Below, one piece after another: positions 7,883 to 14,393 of a stretch of DNA of 39,864 bases. Where the stretch lies: positions 1-39,864 of the forward strand of contig NZ_JAHBBK010000010.1 in the NCBI RefSeq assembly GCF_018390515.1. The letters run 5' to 3'. The notes under the pieces are model-generated. The model saw only the letters and a list, made by a program, of their open reading frames with translations. It had not been told where the DNA came from and did no database searches. Each line of letters opens with the position of its first letter. Position 1 is the first letter of the stretch. This stretch comes from Mucilaginibacter sp. Bleaf8. GTDB taxonomy: Bacteria > Bacteroidota > Bacteroidia > Sphingobacteriales > Sphingobacteriaceae. Both the position numbers and the translations under genes were made by a program.

Positions 7883-8869
7883 CTATGATTTGGAATAGAA
7901 GCGCTTTAACAAAGCGAGGCGCTTTTTTATGAAAGTATTTGCCATAGGTTCATAGCTGTAAATTTCTTTACCGTACTGACTGACCACGAAACGGAAAGGT
8001 TGCTTCAAGGTTTGTGTGAGGTGATAGATGGTAAGCAATTCAGCCAGATCTTCATGCCAACTGGCGGTGCTATAAAGTGATACAAACGGCGTTTGGCAGA
8101 GAGCCTTGTAAACCTTTACCGCCTCAGCTGTCAGGAAACGGCGTCCGCCTGGCCGAAAACGGCTTTTTATCACGATAGAATCCGTAAATGGGCAGTCATG
8201 GGTATTAATATTCTTCCAGACGCCTTTTGAAAAGCTTGCAGTAAATGCATTCGGTTGCAGTTTCCCGGCTATTGTATCCGCCGAAAGAAGCTGGAGTGAT
8301 CCATCCACCACATGCGTGCTTTCGTGTAGCAGTATATAGGTTAATGCATTCAAAATGCCAGCCTGTACAGATACCGATATGGTGGAATCACTTCCTGAAA
8401 AGCAGGTATGCTCTTTCTCTGTAGCCCATTCAGAAATGGTTTGGTGAAGAATACCGGCACGGAAAGTAATATGGTAAAGATTAATGCCTTCATCTTTGGT
8501 GACCGGCGATGTTAAAGCGGTATTGGGCATATTGTCCAGAAAGCTGATACTTTTTAAATGCTGCCTTAATACCTGCTGATGTAAGGGCGGAAGGGCAGCC
8601 AAAGCTGTCGCTACTATTTCTGTTTCTTCTTTATTTAGTTGATGTTCGGTTGGTGACATCCCGGCATCCTGAAATTTTTTGATGATATCATCAGGAGTTG
8701 CGGCTACGCGTGAAAGCAAGGGTCTGTCCGGAATGAGGTTATATTGTCGCTGAATTTCGCGCAATTTCATTGAGGCGGCTACCTTTTTTAACTGAGCCAA
8801 ACAGTTTGAAGTGGCCAATGAAAATACAGTAAAAAGGCAAGTTAGGATAAGTATCCGAGGAATTCTCAT
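7883..8869 (-). CDS. Secreted protein with an HExxH metallopeptidase-like site
   Basis: The 328-residue protein begins with a signal peptide (hydrophobic core at about 5-20, likely cleavage near LAQ, residue 26). HESTH at 182-186 is a zincin HExxH motif in a helix (ILLHESTHVVDG). About 85 residues later comes WHEDLAELLTIYH (271-283), whose E/D-A-E pattern resembles the third-ligand helix of gluzincin-like families with an ExxAE or EDxAE element. Predicted role is therefore an exported zinc peptidase, with Glu273 or Glu277 as third ligand. No known family name is certain from reading alone. Single gene, convergent with the AraC regulator. Confidence 0.75.
   Translation of the reverse strand: MRIPRILILTCLFTVFSLATSNCLAQLKKVAASMKLREIQRQYNLIPDRPLLSRVAATPDDIIKKFQDAGMSPTEHQLNKEETEIVATALAALPPLHQQVLRQHLKSISFLDNMPNTALTSPVTKDEGINLYHITFRAGILHQTISEWATEKEHTCFSGSDSTISVSVQAGILNALTYILLHESTHVVDGSLQLLSADTIAGKLQPNAFTASFSKGVWKNINTHDCPFTDSIVIKSRFRPGGRRFLTAEAVKVYKALCQTPFVSLYSTASWHEDLAELLTIYHLTQTLKQPFRFVVSQYGKEIYSYEPMANTFIKKRLALLKRFYSKS
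7899..7928 (+). terminator. Terminator for the plus-strand SDR-AraC operon
   Basis: AAGCGC (7899-7904) pairs with GCGCTT (7919-7924), followed by a T run to 7928. It starts 42 bases after the AraC stop codon. It lies inside the last codons of the convergent gene at 7883, so the 3' end of that gene doubles as terminator sequence. Confidence 0.5.
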
Positions 8870-9148
8870 GAGAGTTACTAAAGACCTTGTTATGTTAAAA
8901 TGTAATACTACCGAAAGGTTTCTCCGCTTGATGCCAAGTTAATAATTTTTGCAGTTTAGATAAGCTTTTGATACGTTATAAGAATCAATTTGTAGAACTT
9001 TTAGATTTTAGAGTTGATGAGTTTTAAGCTGCCGTCGTTTGCATGTATCGATCATACAATTTTCAGGTTGGATCAGCAATCTGTTCATCGTTGCACTATA
9101 TTGGAAAGGCGAAAAACAAATACCAAATTTTCAATACTACAACTAATT

Positions 9149-9198
9149 ATATTATACCTACTTGCAAGAGTAATGGATTCCGCATGTAGGTATAATAT
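9149..9198. repeat. Inverted repeat, 17-bp arms with one mismatch
   Basis: Left arm ATATTATACCTACTTGC (9149-9165) pairs with GCATGTAGGTATAATAT (9182-9198) around a 16-base loop; only one pair of 17 mismatches. There is no T run on either side, and it is more than 100 bp from the following gene start. It could be a protein-binding site, a small dispersed repeat element or a transcript stem. Confidence 0.7.
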
Positions 9199-9290
9199 GC
9201 TGTAGCCATTCATCATAGTTTAGAAAAAACACCAGTGCAATTATATAAAGGTTGACTTTTCCCTGATACAATACTGGACTTACTATTCGT

Positions 9291-9298
9291 TAAATTTG
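9291..9298 (+). promoter_or_regulatory. -7 element of the LLM oxidoreductase gene
   Basis: TAAATTTG is a full match to TAnnTTTG and ends only seven bases before the ATG at 9306. Transcription would start at or within a few bases of the start codon, implying a leaderless or nearly leaderless mRNA. A good -33 TTTG is not present at the expected distance. Confidence 0.55.
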
Positions 9299-9305
9299 CA
9301 GTTAA

Positions 9306-10328
9306 ATGAAGAAAATCGGATTCTTATCGTTCGGACATTGGTCCAACCATCCTGCTTATCAAACCCGTACAGCAGGCGATACATTGCTGCAGTCCATTGA
9401 TTTGGCCGTAGCTGCTGAGGAATTAGGATTGGATGGTGCCTATTTCCGGGTTCATCACTTTGCCCGTCAGTTGGCCTCGCCGTTTCCATTGCTTTCTGCC
9501 GTTGGCGCTAAAACCAGCAAGATAGAGATTGGTACAGGTGTGATCGATATGCGGTATGAGAACCCACTTTATATGGTGGAAGATGCCGGTGCTGCCGATC
9601 TGATATCAGGTGGGCGTTTACAGCTGGGCATCAGCAGAGGGTCGCCGGAGCAGGTGATTGAGGGTTGGCGCTACTTCGGTTACGAGCCAGCAGAAGGAGA
9701 AACCGATGCCGATATGGGACGCCAAAAAGCTTTGGAATTTTTGGATAAGCTGCAAGGCGTTGGCTTTGCGCAGCCTAATCCGTACCCTATGTTCCCGAAT
9801 CCGCCGGGCTTGTTACGTCTGGAGCCATATGCAGAAGGTTTGCGTGAACGTATCTGGTGGGGTGCTGCATCTAATGCTACTGCTGTTTGGGCAGCCGAAA
9901 ACGGCATGCACCTGCAAAGCTCTACCCTAAAATTTGACGAAAGCGGCAAGCCGTTCCATATCCAGCAGGCAGAACAGATCAGGGTGTATAAAGAAGCCTG
10001 GAAAAAAGCAGGTCACCAGCGCGAACCGCGGGTTTCGGTAAGTCGCTCTATTTTTGCATTGGTAACAGATCAGGACCGGTATTTCTTCGGACAGCAAGGT
10101 AAAGCGGCCGATAGTTTCGGTTATATCGAAAGTGATAAGCGCGCAATCTTCGGAAAGAGCTATGCGGCCGAGCCGGATAAGCTTATTGAGGAACTGGCCC
10201 GTGACGAAGCTATCCAGGAAGCTGATACACTACTTTTAACCATACCCAATACATTGGGTGTTGATTATAATGTGCATGTGCTCTCTGCTATTTTAGAGCA
10301 TGTTGCCCCCGCCTTAGGTTGGCGCTAA
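9306..10328 (+). CDS. LLM-class flavin-dependent oxidoreductase (luciferase-like)
   Basis: The 340-residue protein is full length for bacterial luciferase-like FMN/F420 enzymes. Recognisable elements are the N-terminal strand MKKIGFLSFGHW, AAEELGLDGAYFRVHHF (the family's E-x-G-x-D/Y-x-H segment), IEIGTGVIDMRYENPL, GRLQLGISRGSPE and a C-terminal helical part with LGVDYNVHVLSAIL. Proteins of this group oxidise small organic substrates using reduced flavin supplied by a separate reductase. No reductase lies next to it, and the gene seems monocistronic. F420 use is unlikely in this phylum, so FMN is the inferred cofactor. Confidence 0.93.
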   Translation: MKKIGFLSFGHWSNHPAYQTRTAGDTLLQSIDLAVAAEELGLDGAYFRVHHFARQLASPFPLLSAVGAKTSKIEIGTGVIDMRYENPLYMVEDAGAADLISGGRLQLGISRGSPEQVIEGWRYFGYEPAEGETDADMGRQKALEFLDKLQGVGFAQPNPYPMFPNPPGLLRLEPYAEGLRERIWWGAASNATAVWAAENGMHLQSSTLKFDESGKPFHIQQAEQIRVYKEAWKKAGHQREPRVSVSRSIFALVTDQDRYFFGQQGKAADSFGYIESDKRAIFGKSYAAEPDKLIEELARDEAIQEADTLLLTIPNTLGVDYNVHVLSAILEHVAPALGWR

Positions 10329-10421
10329 ATGGTATTGTAAGTAGGAGAATAAGCCAAATGATCTAACTAACATCTGTACCTAAGTCATCAGCACAGATTA
10401 GGAACGTTAGAAAATAAAATT

Positions 10422-10469
10422 ATATAACACCATAAATGAAACATAGTTGCATTTATGGTGTTATATTTG
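10422..10469 (+). promoter_or_regulatory. 17-bp perfect dyad overlapping the MerC-like gene promoter
   Basis: ATATAACACCATAAATG (10422-10438) and CATTTATGGTGTTATAT (10450-10466) are perfect inverted arms around an 11-base loop. The right arm runs into TATATTTG (10462-10469), a full match to the -7 element. The ATG follows at 10473. A dimeric repressor bound here would occlude RNA polymerase; given the downstream gene, a metal-responsive repressor is a reasonable inference. Confidence 0.7.
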
Positions 10470-10472
10470 TCT

Positions 10473-10892
10473 ATGATTATTCAAAGCGTTCGCCGGCGGC
10501 TCGATCATGTGGGAATAGGGCTCTCCTTGCTTTGTGCTGTACATTGCACTCTAATGCCCCTTATCTTAACTTCCTTACCTTTATGGGGACTTGGCTTTTT
10601 GGCCAATGTATATTGCGAAGCGGCTATCATCACCCTTTCATTTATAATTGCTAGCTACTCGCTTATTGGCGGTTACAAACAAACCAGGTCGGTAGGGCCG
10701 CTAATTACGCTGGCTGTAGGTTTCGCGCTCATTTTTGCTGCCCAGTTGTTGGCAAATGAAAAGTATGAGTGGATGCTGATGGTTGCCGGCGGGTTGCTGG
10801 TAGGCAGCGCCCATTTATACAATTGGAAAGTAGTGCACAAGGCATCTGTGAAACCTCATTGCTGTGCCAGCAGCCAATGCCCCAATGCTTAA
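10473..10892 (+). CDS. MerC-domain membrane protein
   Basis: The 139-residue product (ATG at 10473; the upstream in-frame ATG at 10455 lies inside the operator and promoter) has four membrane helices. It carries the MerC signature LCAVHCTLMPL in helix 1, where the Cys pair is the metal-binding element of mercury transporters of the MerC family. The C-terminus has a further Cys/His cluster, KPHCCASSQC. In Bacteroidota, MerC-domain proteins often occur without mer genes and near zinc-responsive regulators, so mercury transport should not be assumed. Here there is no merA or merR nearby. Likely role: inner-membrane handling of a thiophilic metal or zinc. Confidence 0.85.
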   Translation: MIIQSVRRRLDHVGIGLSLLCAVHCTLMPLILTSLPLWGLGFLANVYCEAAIITLSFIIASYSLIGGYKQTRSVGPLITLAVGFALIFAAQLLANEKYEWMLMVAGGLLVGSAHLYNWKVVHKASVKPHCCASSQCPNA

Positions 10893-10936
10893 TACATAAG
10901 CTACATCGATTACCTTTACTTATAAACGTCCAATAT

Positions 10937-10979
10937 TTTATGAACCGTGCAATGATGAATACCTTGCACAGTTCATAAA
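10937..10979. terminator. Bidirectional hairpin between converging MerC-like and AIM24 genes
   Basis: TTTATGAACCGTGCAA (10937-10952) pairs with TTGCACAGTTCATAAA (10964-10979) with one mismatch and an 11-base loop. It lies between the plus-strand gene ending at 10892 and the minus-strand operon ending at 10987, where a terminator for both is expected. T runs are short, so efficiency is uncertain. Confidence 0.7.
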
Positions 10980-10986
10980 TACCAGA

Positions 10987-11673
10987 TTAATTGTTGGATT
11001 TCGCCGGACGGAACGGATTAACCCATGAAATGAAAGGTGATATTTTACGGGTTTGTATCCACACCTTGCCTTTGCCTCTAAAACGGCAAACCAAACCCTC
11101 GCCCGAGAAGAACAAAGATTTGTAGCCGCCCACTCTCGAAATGTCATAAGCCAAACCTTCGGTAAAAGCTACAATATGGCCCGTGTCGATCACGTAGCCG
11201 TCTTCCACATCAATCTGGATGATTCCGCCGTAGGAATTGAACCACAAATCGCCTTTGCCCGAACATTTGATAAGGAAAAAACTTTCGCCCGAAAAGAAGC
11301 CGCGGGTAAATCCCTGCCACTTACTTTCTACAGTTATGTTTTCGGCTGATGCCAAAAATGCGGTGTTCTGCAGGTAAATGGTTTCATTGTCAAGGTAAAC
11401 ATGCTCCAAGTCGCCGGGGCAGGCGGGGGCAATCTGAATATCAGCGTCGCCGTTTTTTGCAGTAAATTCATTTATAAAGATTGATTCGCCGCTAAGAAAG
11501 CGTGCTAAACCACCTTTCAACTTGGTTTTCATTTCCAGGTTGGTATCCATAGCTGCCATAGCAGCGGCCTCCACTTTCAGCTTTTGGCCGGAGGGAATGC
11601 GTACGGTTAAAAATCCATAATCGGGCTTACAATCCATCTTGAATTCAAACCCTTTTTTATCGAGAAGTTCCAT
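10987..11673 (-). CDS. AIM24-family protein (third of three)
   Basis: The 228-residue protein has the AIM24 (TIGR00266-type) pattern: an N-terminal strand-rich part, a GG.ARFLSGESIF turn, SGESFFLIKCSGKGDLW, VIDTGHIVAF and a C-terminal FFSGEGLVCRFRGKGKVWIQTR. The fold is beta-rich, without signal peptide or membrane helix. Yeast Aim24 acts at the mitochondrial inner membrane; bacterial homologues have no settled function. It is the last gene of the operon, two bases after the preceding AIM24 gene. It begins with an extra short stretch (MELLDKKGF) not shared by the others. Confidence 0.9.
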   Translation of the reverse strand: MELLDKKGFEFKMDCKPDYGFLTVRIPSGQKLKVEAAAMAAMDTNLEMKTKLKGGLARFLSGESIFINEFTAKNGDADIQIAPACPGDLEHVYLDNETIYLQNTAFLASAENITVESKWQGFTRGFFSGESFFLIKCSGKGDLWFNSYGGIIQIDVEDGYVIDTGHIVAFTEGLAYDISRVGGYKSLFFSGEGLVCRFRGKGKVWIQTRKISPFISWVNPFRPAKSNN

Positions 11674-11675
11674 TG

Positions 11676-12386
11676 CTATCTTGGCTTTAATTTGGGGCCT
11701 AAACTATATCCGAATGATGATGTATTGTGCGATTGTATCCAAACCGTGCCCTTTCCCTTAAACTTACACACAAAACCTTCGCCTCCTAAAAACGAGCTTA
11801 CCCAGCTTTTGCCGGCTTTGGTGAGCGAGAAGTTCAGGCTTTCATCAAAGGCAACAATATGGCCGGTATCAACAATATACTCGCCATCAACCGTTATCGG
11901 ATAAATTGCGCCGAACGAATTGACAATGACGGTACCTTTGCCCTTTATCTCCAACCAAAATAAACCTTCTTTGGAAACGAGCGATTTGAAGCCTTGCCAG
12001 CTCATGTTAATTTCGATGCCGGGACTGCTGGCCACATAAGAGCCACCTTGTACAATAAGGCCCTCGCCGTTAAGCTCTTTCACCATCATATCGCCGGCGT
12101 GTACTGCGCCAAGCCAAACGGTGCCGCCTTGCTTACCAGCCGTGTAATGGTTCAGGAAAAAGTTTTCGCCGCCCAGCATGCGTTTGATACCTTTCAGAAT
12201 GCTGCCCGACCCTTTTTTGTGGGTAGTGGTAGTTAAGCTAACATCAGGACTCATGGCAATCATCGATCCACCTTCGGCCGTAAATTCCTGGCCGGGGCTT
12301 AATTTGATTTCGGCAGCAGATGAACCGGGGCGCAACCGCAGATTTATATACAGGGTATTACTGTTTGTTGTAAATTGCTGTTCCAT
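11676..12386 (-). CDS. AIM24-family protein (second of three)
   Basis: At 236 residues this is the longest of the three. It has SPGQEFTAEGGSMIAMSPDV, RMLGGENFFLNHY, GGSYVASSPGIEI, EGLFWLEIKGKGTVIVNSFG, GEYIVDTGHIVAFDE and FLGGEGFVCKFKGKGTVWIQ. These are the canonical strands of the AIM24 family. The canonical final R after Q is replaced (IQSHNTS), a difference from its neighbours. It is separated by a single base from the upstream paralogue and two bases from the downstream one, implying translational coupling and matched dosage. Cytoplasmic or membrane-peripheral location is inferred from the lack of export signals. Confidence 0.9.
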   Translation of the reverse strand: MEQQFTTNSNTLYINLRLRPGSSAAEIKLSPGQEFTAEGGSMIAMSPDVSLTTTTHKKGSGSILKGIKRMLGGENFFLNHYTAGKQGGTVWLGAVHAGDMMVKELNGEGLIVQGGSYVASSPGIEINMSWQGFKSLVSKEGLFWLEIKGKGTVIVNSFGAIYPITVDGEYIVDTGHIVAFDESLNFSLTKAGKSWVSSFLGGEGFVCKFKGKGTVWIQSHNTSSFGYSLGPKLKPR

Positions 12387-12387
12387 G

Positions 12388-13050
12388 TTACGCTAAATGT
12401 CTGTTAATCCATGATGCAAGTCCGGCAAGGTTGCGGGTTTGCATGTAAATTTTACCTTTTCCCTCAACGCGCGTAACAAAACCTTCGCCGCCAAATAGGC
12501 TGCTGAAGATGCCGCCCGCAAGCTGGGGCTTTAATTTCATCTCGGGACCATAAGCTACAAGGTGACCTGAATCTACAATGTATTCGCCGTTAATCTCTTT
12601 TTCTATAATACCGCCATAAGCACCGAAAATAACTTTTCCGTGTCCAGAAACTACCAGTTTAAATAAGCCTTCGCCGCCAATAAGGGAGCCGAAGCCGGCC
12701 CATCTTAAACCAAGTTTAATACCGGGTTCCGATGCAATGTAAGCGCCTTGCTGCAGGCAGTAACTATCGCCGTGCAGTTCTTTTATTTCAATATCGCCTG
12801 GTGTCGGCTGCGTAAGATGCAGGGTAAGCCGTTGGTTGGTTGAATTGCTGAAGTAGTTGATGAACAGGCTTTCTTTACCCAGAAACTTTTTGGCTAAGCC
12901 GCCAAAAAAGCCGCCATTCAGCCTGGCTTTCATATCAAGCGCTGCCGACATGCTCGACATTGCGTCTGATTCGGCAACGATAGTTTCACCTGGTTCAAGC
13001 TCCACAATAACGTGGGCAAAAACAGGTTTTCCTTCTATGGTTATATTCAT
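12388..13050 (-). CDS. AIM24-family protein (first of three)
   Basis: The 220-residue protein shows the same landmarks: ELEPGETIVAESDAMSSMS, KKFLGKESLFINYF, GAYIASEPGIKL, GEGLFKLVVSGHGKVIFGAYG, GEYIVDSGHLVAYGPE and FGGEGFVTRVEGKGKIYMQTR. It is the first of the triplet, 22 bases after the M48 protease gene. The three copies differ throughout, so this is an old duplication kept in tandem, which fits three non-redundant subunits of one assembly better than simple copy-number increase. That last point is inference. Confidence 0.9.
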   Translation of the reverse strand: MNITIEGKPVFAHVIVELEPGETIVAESDAMSSMSAALDMKARLNGGFFGGLAKKFLGKESLFINYFSNSTNQRLTLHLTQPTPGDIEIKELHGDSYCLQQGAYIASEPGIKLGLRWAGFGSLIGGEGLFKLVVSGHGKVIFGAYGGIIEKEINGEYIVDSGHLVAYGPEMKLKPQLAGGIFSSLFGGEGFVTRVEGKGKIYMQTRNLAGLASWINRHLA

Positions 13051-13072
13051 ATTGTGATTGATGGTAGTTGTA

Positions 13073-14194
13073 TTATTTCTTTTCCAATAATTTCTTCTTA
13101 AAATCAGTAAATGTGTCAGGCAGGGGCACGTATTTTACCTTTAGTTGTTTCTGCTTTTCCCTTAAATGAGCTATTCGTTTATCCACATCCGGATGGGTTG
13201 ATAAAAACGACAGATCGACATTAGCCTTAATGAGAGTATCCATCCGGGTTTTTTCTTGCTTTTTTATCGTCTCAAAAAAAGTAATCAGTCCGTTTGGATT
13301 TATTTTGGCTTTAGCCAGGTAATCCCACCCCGTTTCATCGGCTTCGTTCTCGAAAGACCGGCTGTTGGCCAGCGATGCCAAATCACCCCCGAACGAAGCA
13401 AAGGTGCCTGCTAAAGCGCTTACATCGCCCACGGTGGCCGCCAAAATAGTATATAGACCAACATTATTAATAACGCCACGGATGTGATGCCGCCGGGTTA
13501 CATGTGCTAACTCATGCCCAAGCACACCCATTACCTCTTCCCACGACTTTGCGTTTTCGATTAGTCCGGTTTGTATGACAACCTTACCGCCCGGCAAAGC
13601 AAAGGCATTAATGGATGGATCTTTAACAAAGTAGAGTGTTACCGGGTAGCCTTGCTGCTCAACCTGTTTAAACAGGGGAGCACCCACTTTAAGAAACGCT
13701 TTCGTTAATGAATCGTTTTTGATAAAGTGGTATTGTAAGGAAAGCGCAGTAAATAGTTTATCGCCGGCTGCTTTTTCCCAGGATGGCGGCACTTTAGAGG
13801 CCAGGCCTTCCACCATTTTATCTTTAAGCAAATAAAGTCCGCCTATGATGCCCGCCACTATCAATAGCGCCATAATACTGCCCCGAAGCGTTTTCCCAAG
13901 GGTATGTTTAGCGCCCGACAATTCTTGGGCAAATGCCGTATCCGACTTCAATACCGGATCTTTCAGAATCGATTTATCCGATGTATAGATAGAAACCTGA
14001 GGCTGCGTTTTATCTTTAAAAAAAACAAAGCGGTTGCCTGCCCCACCGGCCTCAATGCTTAAGCCGGAAAGCGGAATTTTGTATTGAAATTCATCCGAGG
14101 TAAAAACGGCAGCAATGGGGTCGATGTGCAGAGTGCCCGAGCACCTGCCGCCCCGAACCTCCGGGTGTATAATTATGGCCTGATAGTTTTGCAA
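13073..14194 (-). CDS. Membrane-anchored M48-family zinc metalloprotease
   Basis: Residues 1-95 form a beta-rich domain that I cannot assign; it has no signal peptide. A membrane helix spans about 106-123 with Lys/Arg on its N-terminal side, so the catalytic part should face the periplasm. The peptidase domain has GHELAHVTRRHH with HELAH at 227-231 and FENEADE with the third zinc ligand Glu282, in the BepA/LoiP-type arrangement, followed by LSTHPDVDKRIAHL (residues about 331-344), also typical of these proteases. All catalytic residues are present. Related enzymes degrade misassembled outer-membrane proteins. The gene lies between ankyrin genes and three AIM24 genes; a quality-control role linked to them is inferred. 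Confidence 0.92.
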   Translation of the reverse strand: MQNYQAIIIHPEVRGGRCSGTLHIDPIAAVFTSDEFQYKIPLSGLSIEAGGAGNRFVFFKDKTQPQVSIYTSDKSILKDPVLKSDTAFAQELSGAKHTLGKTLRGSIMALLIVAGIIGGLYLLKDKMVEGLASKVPPSWEKAAGDKLFTALSLQYHFIKNDSLTKAFLKVGAPLFKQVEQQGYPVTLYFVKDPSINAFALPGGKVVIQTGLIENAKSWEEVMGVLGHELAHVTRRHHIRGVINNVGLYTILAATVGDVSALAGTFASFGGDLASLANSRSFENEADETGWDYLAKAKINPNGLITFFETIKKQEKTRMDTLIKANVDLSFLSTHPDVDKRIAHLREKQKQLKVKYVPLPDTFTDFKKKLLEKK

Positions 14195-14393
14195 TGAACT
14201 GTGATATCTGATTTACGGTGTCAAGATAGATGTGATTTTCGGAATTGCCAATTTTTCGGTTGCTTTTTGCAGCGGTAACGGTGCGATGCGCCTGTCAACT
14301 ATTTGAATAGTGACTATCATAAAGGTTACTTACAGGCAGCCCTTATGATAGCCATTATTGATTATTTTAACTTGCTGCCGATATCTAAGTATC
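14195..14393. promoter_or_regulatory. Gap inside the operon with a dyad (possible internal promoter or attenuator)
   Basis: This is the only large gap in the seven-gene run. It contains CTATCATAA (14314-14322) and its inverse TTATGATAG (14343-14351), nine perfect pairs with a 20-base loop and similar flanks. It sits about 120 bp upstream of the M48 start and about 40 bp after the ankyrin stop codon. It could terminate part of the ankyrin transcripts or be an operator for a separate M48-AIM24 promoter. No clear TAnnTTTG element is visible on the minus strand. Confidence 0.4.

Larger units (their letters stand above)
8870..9305. other. Intergenic region without a supported gene
   Basis: This 436-bp AT-rich gap contains the promoter of the minus-strand metallopeptidase-like gene (possible -7 element TACATTTT on the minus strand, 8897-8904), a strong inverted repeat at 9149-9198 and the promoter of the oxidoreductase at 9306. 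An open frame at 9014-9205 (63 codons) has no coding character. Confidence 0.7.

Noticed and set aside
9149..9198. Insertion-sequence end or attachment site
   Set aside because: No transposase, integrase, target duplication or second end was found nearby.
9014..9205. 63-codon open frame in the gap before the LLM oxidoreductase
   Set aside because: It reads through one arm and the loop of the inverted repeat, has no recognisable pattern and no promoter of its own.
10436..10654. 72-codon frame overlapping the MerC-like gene
   Set aside because: It starts inside the operator dyad and is in a different frame from a gene with a clear MerC signature.
10473..10892. Mercury resistance operon
   Set aside because: Only a MerC-domain gene is present; merA, merR, merT and merP are absent.
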